The notes beneath the pieces were generated by a model. The model worked only from the letters and a program-made list of their open reading frames with translations, did no database searches and had not been told where the DNA came from. The position numbers were made by a program, and so were the translations under genes. This document shows, one piece after another, positions 32,528-47,100 of a stretch of DNA of 60,000 nucleotides. The stretch's first letter is position 1. Each line of letters starts with the position of its first letter. Source of the stretch: Strigamia acuminata (Eukaryota; Arthropoda; Chilopoda; Geophilomorpha; Linotaeniidae); NCBI GenBank assembly GCA_949358305.1, contig OX442316.1:14324001-14384000 (forward strand), in the 5' to 3' direction.

Positions 32528-35500
32528 GTAAGCCCCGTTGTAACCAAACGAGTTTCTTTATGTGGGCAAAAAACTACATATGTAATAATAATAAAAGCTC
32601 TGGAGCCAAAATTGAATGCAAGCTGCGAGTTGGAAGCAGCACATAAATTCCGCTCTTACTTAACCAGTTTGGAATTTATTTATAAAAAGAATTGAATGAA
32701 AAGAGTCGAAATCAATAATCGTTTCGTGTGTTTGGAGTCCTTTCGGACCAAATATTTTCATTTATTTTCATTTATTTTTGAACTGTGTGGTGTTTAATGA
32801 CCATATAAAGAGTGTCGTAAAAATGAGTTATGAGTTGTTTGATTTTTTGAAGGTTGAAAAAAAATTTTTTTTAAACAAAAAAATTAAGTTTTCAGGTCTT
32901 CATCCGAGGAATTTGGACCCGAGTCGAATTTAAAGTCGTCAACAGCTGTAAAAGGTGTTATCTCACCTATTGGGTGCTAAGGTCACGTGACTAAAATATT
33001 ATGGGGAATTATTGATTTCTGCATCAATAAAAATCGGTTCGTTTTTGACCAAACTGCAGTGGATTTTTATTTTGATAATTTTTATTTTTTATTTTTTATT
33101 ATTTGTTCAAGTGTTTATTTTCTCGGAGGTTTGCGTAAAAAAAAAATTTTTTTATTGATAATTTTTTTTTCTTTATTTATTTTTGTAATTTATTAATTTT
33201 TTTTTGTGGTTAGATTGAATACAGTGTAATAAATACGCGTGGATAAATTTAGAGTTCATTGGAATTGCTGATATCACGTGGCAGGTTTCAATTATGACAG
33301 TCAACGCGGTTTTGGTGTTTGATATTGTAAACAGAGTTTAATTAATCGAGGATGGCTATCTCGGTTCTCATGGTTACAATTGGATTTTATGACAGTTTGG
33401 ATTACATAAAGTGTTATAAAGATTACATTTTGGTCGTTTTTGTTTGAATAAGAGAATAATTTGTGTTGTTTTCGTGCAGATCAGCAGCTCGGAAGAGAAT
33501 AATATGAAGGACATTAAAATGTTTCCACAAATTGAAGAAGAACCGGAGGATTCTGGACTCGAAGTCTCCTCCAAATTCACCGTGGAAAGAGTGACACTTG
33601 ATCCGAAAAGTGATTCGGCTAGCAACAAGGAAAATCGATGTAAAGATGACGTTTTCTTGGAGGTAATTTTCGATATTATAAATTATTTAATTAGTGTTTC
33701 AAGTGTCAATTTGTTTTTTAATTTTTTTTAAAATTGTTTTTAATTTTTTTTTATATTTTGATCACCCCGGTTTGATTAATGACGCTTCATTCATGTCTTA
33801 ATTTTTTTTTTTTTTGAAAAATAAATTTTCTGAGATTTTTGTTTATAAAAAAAATATTTGTTTTTTCTAATGTGATAAATCGATGAATTACTGAATTTTA
33901 ATTTTGTTTATCTTTTAAATTTATTCGTTGTTCCTTCAATTAAAAGTGTTGATGCAGTATAATGTCTGGAATGGCCTTGGTTTACTGGTAAAAGGTTCCA
34001 AATATATATTTATTTTAATTTAGGCCGACATTTATTTGTATTTAATTATATTATAATTTAAAAAAAAATTACAAATGTAATATTTATTAATTAATTTTTT
34101 TTTTTTTGCTTCAAAGAGTGATTGATGGCTCAATTCGGTTCCAGTGTGTGAATCTGAAATATAAATTAAATTACAGTAGGAAAGTTTAATTGCTGTTTTA
34201 TACGGCGATAAAAACGGTAAAATAATGTCGTAAATTTTTATTTATTTTTTTTTATTATTTTTTTTTGGGGGGGGGGGGGGGCAAAATTTTTCCTGACCTC
34301 TGTAATTTAGTCCAGATGCTCGTGGGAGGCTAATGAAGGTCACGTGACGTAAACGTTCACGAGTTCTCGAGTCTTGTCGCGTTACAGTTTGAGCAAGTGA
34401 CATTTTTGTGTTGACTGAAAAGTGCAATGTTTGATATAAAAACGGAAGTGAACCTTGTCGCACGTACGTGAGGGAGAAGGTGAGTACAGTTTGTGTTTAC
34501 CGACTGATAAAACGTGTATATCGGTCGTTGTTTACACAGTGACACGATATTTTTTTATTTTTCTTTTACCATAACCGCAAGTGGGACTTATTCGCTCACC
34601 TTAAAACATCAACGAACTTGGAATTTTTCGTTTTTTTCCATTCTCGCAATTCTTGACCTAGTTTCACGGCTTTTTTCAGGGCGGTGGTTGCCTTGGCAAA
34701 GTGAGTATGATGGAAAGTTGTGTAATCATTCGTTGTGCATGGAAATGATGGTGTTGTGCGGTTTTGGAATTGTTATGAGTTTTTTGTGGAGTTTTTTTTT
34801 TTTTTTGGGTTTATTCTGTTGGTTGGTGGATGGATTTTGTTTTATTTATTTTTTTGGATTTGTGGCGATGCTTTTTGGTTGGTTTTTTTAATTTACGTCA
34901 TTGGCTGAAAGCTAAGTGCGAACTCTAGGTCAATTTTGACAGATGATTAGTGTTATGTAATCAAGGTCAAACCGGTTGCTAAACCTACTAGTTTGAAATT
35001 TATGGGGTTGTAAAGGATTAAAATAAATAGAAAATTTAAATTTACAAAAAAAAGATAAATAAATATTTTTTTTTTTTAAATTCTAATTATTTTAGATGAG
35101 GAATTCAATTGTAAACGTAAGACTTGACATTTTCTTGTGTGAAAAGTAAGAAAAATTGGAAATTTTAGTCTAAAAAGATGGAAAAAAAATCAAATTTTAG
35201 TTAAAAACACGAAAAAACCATAAATTTTAGTTATAAACCAAAAAACTAGAAATTTAAGTTAAAAATACGAAAAAAACTAGAAATTTAAGTTAAAAATACG
35301 AAAAAAACTAGAAATTTAAGTTAAAAATACGAAAAAAACTAGAAATTTAAGTTAAAAATACGAAAAAAACTAGAAATTTAAGTTAAAAATACGAAAAAAA
35401 CTAGAAATTTAAGTTAAAAACACGAAAAAACTAGAAATTTTAGTTAAAAACACGAAAAAACTAGAAATTTTAGTTAAAAACACGAAAAGTAAGTTATAAA

Positions 35501-38089
35501 ATTTAGTTAAAAACATTATTTAAAAAAATCAAACCAAACGTGATTATAAAATATATAAATTGCAAAACACCAAGACAAAATCAGCCATAAAGATAATTTT
35601 CTTTTATCTGGAAGTAATTCAGCGGATTTGTTGTTCTTCCTGCTACATAATAGACGTTTCTTTACATCCCCATTCTCATTTACTTGCAGTCGTTTTATTA
35701 GAGCAACGAATCAAACTTGCGTTTCGACCATTTAATTCAAATGAAATTTTAAAAATATAATAATTTGAAAACTACGCACCAAAAAAAAAAAATGCCGATT
35801 CAAATCTTCAAATTGTCCGTAAAAAACTATAAATTCGACTCGCAGGTAAGCTCAACAACACATTTGTTCACCTTTTATATCTTTGTCCCCCTAAACTCGA
35901 GGTTGGTCTCACCCGCACAGCACCATTTGGTTTGTTATTGATCTGATGGGAGAAAGAGAACACTCGAGTGTTTGTGTATCGCCTGAAAAATTGCGCGATT
36001 GCTCGTTGCGATGAAACACAGGAAAAAACAATTTTTATTTTAACCTCTTTGCCTATGTCAGCATATTAGAACGGGGTTTTAGACCTCGGCCCGCCGCCCG
36101 ACCGCGACAGGAGAGGATTTTGTGATGATGAAATAGAGAAAATAGGTTTTGCTCGGAGAAAATCGTTACCTAAACACACATTTATTCAGCAAAATTGCGA
36201 AAAACAGCTGCAAACATGAATGTGAAGCAGTAAGCACTTTATTCATATAATAGCTTGTATTATAATATTTAATTTTACTCGTATTCGGGCCGCACGTGTC
36301 GGATTAGTGACGACTCCATTCGGGGGTTTAAAATTTTTATTTTTATTTAGTCGAGTAAATCTTTTATTAAGCGAATTTTGGATAAAATTAGCTCGCTTTT
36401 AGAGCACAAAGGTGTGCAGTTGAGAGTTGGGCGTGGCACTGGAGACTGAATTGCAGGCTGGAGAACAGTACGAGTAATTTTGCAATATAATAACCGCCTT
36501 TTTCTTTTTCTTTTTTTTATTATTTTTTATTATCGACGTGATTCATTTCTCCACGTGTAAGCTGGTTGGGCATGAATTACGTATTGGTTTTTTGATGTTT
36601 ATTTATTCAATATTTTTTTTAATATTTTTTTTATTGTTTTCGGCGTCAATGAATAAATAATGGTGGGTTTGTTTGAATTCAAGGTCAGATAATATTTAGT
36701 TTTATGGCGGCGAGTTTTGTAACTATCAAGGATGAGGATTGTGGGGAGAATGTGACGTCAGGGTTATTAGTTTGGTTTTAATGGCGCGGTGCGATGTGGT
36801 TTGATGGGTTTTATGTGTTTGTTCGATGAATTTGGTTTTTTAAATTAATTTTAATTAAAAAAAAAAAAGTTGGAATCGTCAGTGAATTATGTAATTTGTT
36901 GGTGAATTTTTAAAATCAATTTAACAAATTAAAAAAAAAAATATTTTTACAAAGATGACGTAATTTAACACACAAAATGAAAATTAACTCGTAAACAAAA
37001 TATAAATTTAAAAAAAAAAATTAAATTTTGTCAACAAGTGACTAAGAATACCAAATTAGAAAATAACCATCAATTGCCAAAAAAAATAATAATTAAAAAA
37101 AAAAATTTTTTTAGGGGTCTAATCGTGATGATCGTCCCACTATTTGGCTAAGGACGCGTTGATTAATCCCAATATCAAATCCGATCCGATTAAACTCTAT
37201 TATTATGAGGGGGCGCTACTTGTTTGCAATGATTTGCCCACTATAGAAATAGCGCAGAGCTGAAAACAGACATCAGCTGCTGCAAGGCGTGGTTTTTGTT
37301 CCCTCTGCACCAAACATGCGAAATTGTTCTTTCATCTTTGACCCCCGTCTTGTTTTATCATCTCAAAGTCAGCCGTTCTGTTGCTTAGGAAATTTTTTCT
37401 CTCTCTTCCGAACTATGATTGCACCGAGCTCGAGCTTCCGATGCATCTGAGCGGCTAAAATGGCAGAAGCCAGCAAAATAAGCGAAAGGGTGAGTTTGCA
37501 AACTGTTGAGTTATTTTAGTTGCAACAGATCGCATCGTAGAGGAGGAGAATGAACCTGGGAAATAGAAATGACACTGTAATTCGGGTTTTTAACTTTGTA
37601 TCTGTAAAAATAGTTGTTAAGTGACGGTCGGGTTCTTTTTTGGTGCATTGTTTATTACATAAAGAGGAGTTTTAGACGGTTGACACATGTTGTCCTTGAA
37701 GTGGTTGAAAATGTCAGTCCAAAGAAAGCGAAATGATTCAGATTGCGTTCGCAGCCAGAAACTAAACGTGAGATTCGTTGGTGCCGTTTGTGTGTTTTTT
37801 TATATATATTTTTTTATATATATAACGTTTTTCGTTATTATAGAGGTGCAACGTGGAAGTTTTGCTTGTGAATGAAATTAATCTGCCTTCACATGGTGCC
37901 AAATGTGGGCGTCCGGTTTTAATTTTCGGATTGCTCGGGCTTCGTTTGACCTTAGCCTCTCTCGATGGTTGCGAAGGATCAATTCGATCAATTTAATCAA
38001 ATCAAATTTTTTTTTTTTTTATATTGAAATAAATTGGGAATTTTTTTTTTTATTAATTTAGATTTGTATTTGGGTGAAATAAATTTAAT

Positions 38090-38122
<33 letters not shown>

Positions 38123-41100
38123 TTGGATCCTAATTAGATGACTAATTTAAAACGGTAAGTTCCAGTTTAGCCCAGACTGTTTGGTGCCAAGTGACTGCTT
38201 GTTATGAGTGTCGTAAATATTTTTAAAAACAACAAGGGCGAATGTAGGAGTTGCGGTTTTGGTTTTGATTTATGAATAACGAGATAGAAATCTAAGATAA
38301 AGTTTGTTGATCAATTAATTTGTTGAAGACTTTTTTTCGTTGTTGACAAATTGGGTTCCGGGTTGTCTATAGTGACGCACTGGAGCGAGAAAAGACTTAA
38401 ATATAGTGCGAGTTTGGTGGTCGATTATTAGTTTTGGAAGCGAAATGCAATCTGACTGCAAATCAATGATTTTGATCTGGTTTTGCTCGCTTAGAATGGT
38501 GAAAAGCGAATGAGGATCGATCTGTGGAAGAGTTGTCAGAATGATAGAAATCTCTCTTACTCCCCCCTGTGCATTTAAAGTGATTTCGTGGAAAATGCGG
38601 CGTTTTTCAAATGTGAAATCGTAATAAAAAAAAAAATGCGGATTCGAAGAACCCGCTCTGGTTTCCATCCCTCTGGCGATGTTGACGCGCATTAACCGCG
38701 CATGCGCAGTGCACTCGAGGGAAGCCCATTTATATATATGATAGAATTTTATGAGTGTGCGCGTGCACGTGCGAGCAGAGCTACGAGAAGGCCAACATGA
38801 GGGACCGGAAAAGTCGCAAAACTAAGGGACGGGTCTCTAAGGTACGCATTTGGCACCGGCAGGAATTTTTCTTTTTTTTTTTTCAAAAACCCATTCGTTT
38901 ATTGATTTTTTTTAAAAAGATTTTTTTTTTTTTTTTTAGTTTTAAATTGGAATTTTTTTTTTTTTAAATTTGAGTTTTAAATTTTTTTTTAGAAAAATTT
39001 AATTTTTTTTTTTGGGGGTTTGAAATGTTATTTGATATTATTCAAACCGGATCTCTTGTTTTCATAATTGAATTAATGTTAGCATTACACAATGTTTAAT
39101 TTCTTTTTCCCCTCCTCTGTTGGTTAATTTTGTAATTTGAAAGGATTTATTTTTTTGGTTCAGTCTCGGTTTGATTTTGTAATTTGCTATTTCTGAGGGG
39201 GATTTTGTGATGAAATTTTAGGTGTTATGGTAAGGTTTAAGTTGTTTTTGTATACTCAAGTTGGAGTTTTTGGAAGGAAAAATGTGGTGCGAGTTTGACG
39301 TTCACATGTGGCAGACCCAAATTTAGTTCTGTGGCAGAAGTTGTTCATTACGAAAAAGGAAATTAATTCCTTCAGAATCAATTCGCAATTTGTGTGTGTG
39401 TGTGCTTGAATGAATACAGCACGAAATATTTTTTTTTACTTTAAATAAATTTATTTTTTATTTTTAAATTTTTAAAAAATTATTTTTAAAAAAAAATTTA
39501 AAGTTGATGTGTGAAAACATGAACTTGTTTTTATTTCCTGGTATGTGTTTTAAAGCGAGGAAATCGCTTTAATTCTAAAAAAACGAGTCAATAAAGTAAT
39601 TATTAATACCAAAAATAGATTTTTTTTTCTAATTTTAAATCATTAAAGGTCAAATCACTATCTCGTTAATCTTCTTTCCTATTAAAACACCCAAAAAAAG
39701 ACGGAAAAAACTATTTTTCATTTGTCAATTTCGACACTTTCCACAATAAAGTGCTAAACATTAAAAAAAAAATCAATAAATAATAAAATTTACGCAATAC
39801 AAAAATTTCCTGTTTCTTTTTGTATGTAAGTACCATTTCCGTACAAAACTTCATAAAAATAAAAAACAAAAAATTTCCTGCATGTAAATCCAGTGTCGAT
39901 AACATAGCGTTACATAACCGTGTTATCACTCACTACTGATATATCATCCAAACAAATGCACGAAATTAATAATATTTTAAAATATATTTTTAAAAAAAAA
40001 TGTCGACAAATTTCACATTTGGGCACTGGAAGGATGTAGAAGGGTTGTTCGACTTCCACTTCCCTTTTATCTCGAGATTAATTTGTATTCCAGTCACAAG
40101 TTGATGGTAACCAAGAGCACACTCCCATTCCAACAACGCATTTTGTCACAATCCTTAAATACACTTCACATCAGCAATCAGGATCCGCCTTTAAAAATAA
40201 AACTTTAATTTATTATTTTCAATTTCGAGTACCACAAAGACGACACGAAAACGGTCTTTATTTCATATCGACCTTACTCACGACTATAAAAGATGAGCAT
40301 AAATCGCATTATCTCCATGGCAACACTCCGAGTTGTCCCAAACATGCAAAACAACTCGCTTACACATAATTTCACTCGATAGTATCAATAAATCATCGAA
40401 AACAACGATTTTATTGCGGTATAACACGTCACGTGGGATAATTATGATCAAATTAGGACTAAACACCTGCTGCAATCGATTAATTAAAATGCAATAAGAT
40501 AAAAGGAAATTAAATGCAAAATAATAAGTGCTTTTTTGGTTTTGTTTTCGTATAGGAGTTCCCTCCATTACCCGTCATCATCACGGAAGACTGCGACAGT
40601 CCCGCAGCAGACAACGGCCACGCAATGGTCAACGAAAACGGCAATGCCACTCATTCGGACAAGTCGTCAACGTCATCAACACGCACGTGGTCTGGTAAAA
40701 GGGCTCAATCGCCGACCGACGGCCGAATTCGGCGTAAATCAGGCGACGACGTCCTGACTTCGAATAGCGGTCGCAAGACAACCATCAATTTGTTCGACGC
40801 ATTCCGCCCGCGCTCAAAATCAGAGGCGAGCAAAAATAAGAAACCAACTATCATTAGTAGTGTGAAAAACTCGATTCAGAATTCGCTGCACTTGCACCCG
40901 TCGTCCACGCACGGGCAGAAAACCGCTCCCGTTTCGTCGTCAACTTCGGACAAGCACAAACACGACATGGTGGGCGATTCGCACAAGAAAACCAGTATGG
41001 CGGCTAAAGTGATGGACATGTTCCGTTCACGGTCACATTCGATGACCAATGATCCTCGACACCGAGAAGGCAGTCCTAAAATACAGGTATTTAAGGTTTT

Positions 41101-44100
41101 TATTTATTTTTATTGATTTATTCGAGGTTTGTACGATGAATTGTTCGAGTTTTCCCGCCATTTTGATTTTGACGGCGCTTTGGATGCAACGATTTGCACA
41201 GGTAATTGTGAACACAAATTAATGGTGAAACTAATTATTAGTGTGAGGTTAAATTGGGTGGAGATAATTTGAAACATTTTGTGTTTGTATATTTATATAA
41301 TTAAGCGGTAATGATTATATGATGACGGGGTTCGGTTTGTAGTTTGATTAATGGTGGCGTTTGGTGGCACTAGATGGCGCTATATATCTTACATTTTAAA
41401 TTTTGACCTTGTGGTTGAAAACAAAGGCTAGATTACCTTGAATTTAGCCACGGTTGCTCATAAATTGACAAAATTAAAATGAAAACTCGAAAATAAAACC
41501 ATTTTTGAGTTTTTTTTGTTATGAATATACAAATGGTTGCTTCGAATCAGTAATGGCGGATGAGTCATGCGCCATCGAGTTTTTCATTTTCTCCATATTC
41601 ATATTCTCATCGGTTTGTTTTACATTTATATCAGAGAATAATGAATAACTAATGACTAAATTTATATTTTGGCATTAAACCTCGCCCTTCCTATACACTT
41701 TCTCCATTTTTTTGTTGATTTTTCGGGGCAGTGGTTGCCCTCTTTCCGGGTACCAAATGTAAAAAAAAATTAATGGAGATTTTATTTATTTACTTCCTTA
41801 AAAATATCTATTCTTGCGAGTTTGAAAAAAATTGAAAACGCAAAGAATTAGATGAGAATCAATAAGGAATTTGATTTCCCGTCCCTTTTTCCCGTCGTGC
41901 GGCGCTGCGAATGAGAAAGGCTCGTTTCGTGAGCGGTGTTGTTGCTGTGGATCAGTCTCATTGCTCGGAAACGGTGAAGGGTCGAAGCGTAGTAGCTTTT
42001 CATTCCCGATAGTATTTTCCTCTCGTATTATTTATTCCGACACAACCTGCGCAACTCGGATAACCGATCGTTGTAATAACCCGATTTTTTGATACACACA
42101 CATCTCCAATTTTACCGGGTAAAAAGAAAAGGAGAAAAAAAAATCGGAAGAAGAAACGAAAAAAAAAGAAAATATTGGTTTGGATGTTTTTAAAATAATT
42201 TTGCCTTCTTCCTTTTCCTACGGTAGATGTGGCCTTGCCTTTGAGCCAAGGTTGAGTGCGATTCATCCGCTGTCGATTCACCCTGTGCGGTGAATATCGT
42301 GAATATTCGTGGCGATGGAGCTGGATAGTGGCAAATGGGGGTTGAGCGAGTACAAGCTTGAGCTTCCGGTGTTGTGTTGTGTGCTCTTTTATTCTTCTCC
42401 CTCGAGAAGTGGTTTGTGAGGACGGGTTCCTCGAACACGCGGCGGGCGCACGAGCTGGTAACAAGAGGAGTGCGCGATCCAATCAGATCGTGCTTGGCGA
42501 AGGAAGTGGATCGAAAACATTAAACAAGGTGGATTTGATTTGATTTGGTTTGACCGTTTGGTTCGTTTCGCGGGTTTGTGAGTGCGTGTTTGGCCAAGGA
42601 CGCGGTGGCTGTTCGCATGGTGTGGAACGCAATGCCGCTTTTCAGTTGGGGGAACCCCTTTTCGTCCAAAAATTTCAAACCTCCGTTTAAGAAACCACGT
42701 AGCCACTCATTGGGATCTGACACGCTCGAGCAGCAACTGGCGCATAATAGAAGTAAACATGGTGATGGGGTACGTATTTTTTTTGTGGAAAAATGTGGAA
42801 TTTTTTTCCTTTATTTTCGATTTTTTTTTTTTTTGAAAATTTTTATTTTTATTTTGCATTGTGTAATGTAATTAAGTTTTTCAGGTGTTGTAATTTTTAT
42901 TGCTTAATTTTCGTAATTTTTGTATTAAAATGGGAATAATTGAAGGTGTAATTTTGATAATGGTGCGAGGAATTGCATTATTTATTTGTGTTTTTTTTTT
43001 ATGGAGTTTTGTAAACACAATGTAACATTTATTTCAATTCTTTTATGTAATTTAGAAAAAAAAAGAGGGAAAAGTTTGAAATTTTTTTTGTTTAAGGGCG
43101 AAAATGTATTTTTTTTTCGCGATTATTTTGAAGGGGAAACACTTTGATGGCGCACGAATACTTAGTAACAATCGCATGTGTTAATAGTTGGAACTTAAAG
43201 TGCTTATCGCTGTTTATTTATTCAAGCACTCATTACTCTCGTGGAAGGGTTTAACCGAAACAAGTGTTCAATTGGAGGTAAAAAAAAAAAGAAAAGTTTT
43301 AGAGAAAATGTTGATTTTTTTTTCTCTAAAGGAACAAAAGCGTTTTATACAAGATTTTAAAGGTAGATTTAGGAATAAAAGGAGAATAAAATTGGATTTT
43401 GGCCAAATTGATATTTACAATAGATTAATTTCAAGTATATTAACATAGTTAGGTCATACGATTGAGATAACTGACAGATATTTAAATGATAAAGGTATTT
43501 TTCTTCAGATAATGGAGATGTTATCAATTGATAAGTGGTTGAACTTTGATTCTGTTGTAGTTAGAAGATTAAACTATTGTTTTGTTTAGTGTAGTCATTT
43601 TTTTTATTTTAATGGATTTTTTTTTATTCCTTTTTCATGTGTTGCAAGTGACATTACTGAAATAATAACTGGCATTTGGCCATAGGACATTCCATAAATG
43701 TTGGGCTGGATTTTGAAGGGAGATGAAAAAAATATTAGGAGTTAAAACTTGGGTTAATACACTTGTGTGACATTAATTTGAAAGAAAGTGGTGCTTGTTT
43801 TTCAAGTTATTATATGTGCAAAATTAAAATAAATTTTTTAAAAAAAAAATACAAGATTTATAGGTAATCATTAACCTAGTTGCGTAATAATTTGTGTTCA
43901 CATGGTGCCAAATTTTGTATTGAAATTGTATTGAAAGTTTTATTTATTTCTAATCTATTATTTGATTGCAGAGGCATTATCATTATCCAGCGTATGCATC
44001 TTCTCATGGTTACCCGGGACATTATGCAACTATTACAAGTGCCAGTGTACAAGGTGAGATATTTACTATTGACACTTGAATGCATAAAGTCATTTAGACT

Positions 44101-47100
44101 AAACAGCATTTTAAGCAACATATAAGCATCTCTAAAAACGGGATGCGTCTTACAATTGATGGTGTCTTATACTATGTTTACATGCACGGAATATTTCGAG
44201 TGAGATGAAATAGTCCGTTTGCATAAACATTCGGTGCATGTAAACGTAGTATTCAGGCCCAACTTTACCATTGGGCTAACTGGGCTGCAGGTACAGGGGG
44301 GCGTCGGGCACAGGGGCTCGATGGGCACAGAAAAGTGCTGGGCAAGGGGCACCTGAGTTTTATTAGCCCAGGGCGCTGAAAAGTGTAAAGACGGCCCTGG
44401 TAGTGTTAGAATCGAAGAAATACCGTATTTAAAGTTTTCTCGATCTAACGTCAAAAATGACGGTCGATTTAGCCCGTTTTCAGTTGCAGTGGGCTTGCGC
44501 ATGACATTTAAACAACAAAACACATTTAACTGCAAGTTAAACACGACTTTAACCTTTTTGCACCTCGTGCTGATAATTTCTACTCGCATACATGTGCAAA
44601 CGTTGATGGGAAGGTTATGAAAGCGCCAAAGTTGGAACGTGCTTTGGTGCAAAACGTCTATTGATAGTTTGGTGGTTGGCGTTTCGTAATGCGTTACCAA
44701 GAAAAGCTAAACCTTTAGACACGCATTGCTCTTATCGGAAAGAGAATCTTTAGACTGCATGTTGCTGTGTTCCAGTTCAAAATACTGTGTTGGAATACCC
44801 TCCCAAAATGTGCTGCTTTGTTACGGTACAGCCTGTCTTTTTGTCTATTGGCCAAATGGCTGGTGGTTTATGGCAATTAACCAACACATTAGTCATCACA
44901 TCAGGCATGAAAAGACAGGTTTATTCCATTTTTCTTGCACCCTTATACACGAGTATTATGGAGCAGAGCATCTTTTTCAGCAAATGTGAACAATTAGTGT
45001 TTGTTTTATCGCCTTTTGTGTGGGTGGTCACATGTTTCTGGATAGGCGTGGATTGGGATAAAGGCAATTGCTGCAAGTTTATACATTCACCCTTTCAACT
45101 TAGGGTCAAAATTGAGCCTTGAAATTATTTTTTATTGTTAAAACAAATGGTTGTGCTGTTGATAATATCACTCGTTAGTTCTCGACCAATGGGAAGCCTC
45201 TGAACAACCAATCAGTGAAAAATTATCCTGATAATCAACTGTTGTATGTGGTAATATCCCTTGTCGTGGTTTTGGCTGATAGCAACCAAAGAATTAAGAT
45301 ATCTTGATCATTTTTCGAGTTATTGATTATTTTGTTTGCACTTTGCTAGTATCTCGATGCCAAAGCCAGGCAATAAATTTAATTTTTTTGCACTTGAAAC
45401 ACAAAAGTGTCGTTTTCATACATTTTCTTTAGACCGGTTTGTCTTTTTTTGTATTTTTGTGTTCTATAGTCGAAGAAATACAGTGTATGTTTGTACTTTA
45501 TAGGCAAACATGTATTACATGTGCATATAATTTGCTCGTAATGGTCAGTTGTGCAAATACAGAACTCGCGGCAACAGGAAGTGTGTATGTGAGAAAACAA
45601 GTTGATTTGATAATTGATAACTTCCAAAACATGGTTTTTCCATCGTTCCATAACCAACTTTGATACTCAAAATTTTGTTTAGAGTGTTTTATTATTATTT
45701 TTCTGGATGATAATGAAAAGTTTTCCCCCCACTCTTAATTTTAAACTTGAGGTAATGACAGATGATAAAGTTATCAAGGACGAATTGGTATTGATAAAAA
45801 CGTAATAAAACCTTTTGACTGGCAGATACACAAAGGGAAAAAGGCATAAAATAACTTTTTAATGTCTTCGCTATATTTGTTATTGCAATAGGCTTATTCA
45901 GTGCAGTATCTGCACGTGGTGCTTGAACTTTTGTGGATTTTCTTACACACTTTTTCTGCGTTGGTAAACAATTGCTTATAATTACTGGAATAATTTATGA
46001 CAACAGATGGAATCAGGGACAAAAGTGTATAATTAAATACAGGAAGTTGTACTGTAAGCAGGTGAAGGAAATAAAGTGCAAAATCAAGTGTAGATTTCTG
46101 AAGTCATTATATTTTTGACGTTGAAAGGTAATTTTATACTCTGGTCTCTTGAGTGGCTTTTTAGATCCATTAAATGTATCAGGAAAAGTGTTATTGTAAT
46201 TGCTGCAATAATTCTCACCAGATGCTGCTGGTGCGACAATCACAATCAGCATGTCGGATATTCGAACCTTTCGTGAGCTTTTTGGGTCCCGAGATTTCGA
46301 CTGCCTAGGAACCTGTGAGCTCTTCTATTGGATACGTCCTTTATACGTTCATCATCTTGTGTATTGTTACGTCCTATGTAGGTTCAGCGTTTTGTTCAAT
46401 AAAGGCAGTCTAGTTTAGACAATCAATCAATCAATCAATCATTCTCACAGAACCTCATAGGGTTTAATCTGGTGCTGGTACCTAGTTACCAAATTTCAGT
46501 AATGCGTGCAACCCTGGTTGTAACTTACATACTGGCATTCTTCCACAAGCTGGCGCGATTTTTGAGGACGCCAAATTATGGAGTTTTGTCGGTGCATTCA
46601 TGAAGTCGTTTAAACTTGTTTATAATTTTTAAACCAGTCTAAATGTAGAATATAAAAATATAAACAAGTTTAAATGATTGCATGAATGCGCCTGTTTAAG
46701 CGCATCCATCGTACTGTTCAATAGTGGAAGTATTGTCCACTAAGTGGTTTTACTTCTGGGTTCTGAGGATTGGATATTTAGAAAGCATTCACAGAAAGCC
46801 TTTAGAAAATGGAGTATAATTTGTATAAAGAGGAAATAAAGCTGTCAGTTTCTTTGTATTGGTTTGCACACCCCACATTAGAACAACCTTGAAGAGAAGC
46901 AACTTGTAACAGTGGGCAAAAACTTCCAGGAAGTTCTCCCCCTTCTGGCATCTGTATTTAGTTGTATTCATTGAACCATTGCACTAGCCAGATGTTTAAA
47001 GTCATAAACTTAAACCCTCTCTTCGTGGCGAAGAATGGTGTCCCAAAAATAAATAGAAATATTAATAATTTTGACCATTTTTGGAGACTTTTTTTTAAAA

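Noticed and set aside
34435-34480. Another AMPK gamma first exon with ATG near 34428 and donor GTACGTGAG
   Set aside because: It would end in phase 1, which does not fit the next exons in phase 0, and it hits TGA if the later GTGAGT donor is used. It might be noncoding leader.
34514-34891. 125-codon hydrophobic ORF
   Set aside because: The Phe/Leu/Trp content comes from T-rich intron DNA; no splice or family support.
36216-36230. MNVK-type mini first exon with donor GTAAGC
   Set aside because: It ends in phase 2, incompatible with all following cassettes; too short to support.
42000-42723. Minus-strand ORFs of 67-160 codons around the AMPK exon at 42.6 kb
   Set aside because: No motif, and they oppose a supported coding exon; the local GC-richer promoter region gives fewer stops.
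44167-44700. Minus-strand 177-codon ORF
   Set aside because: It covers two MITEs and intron DNA, has no conserved motif, and is open by chance.
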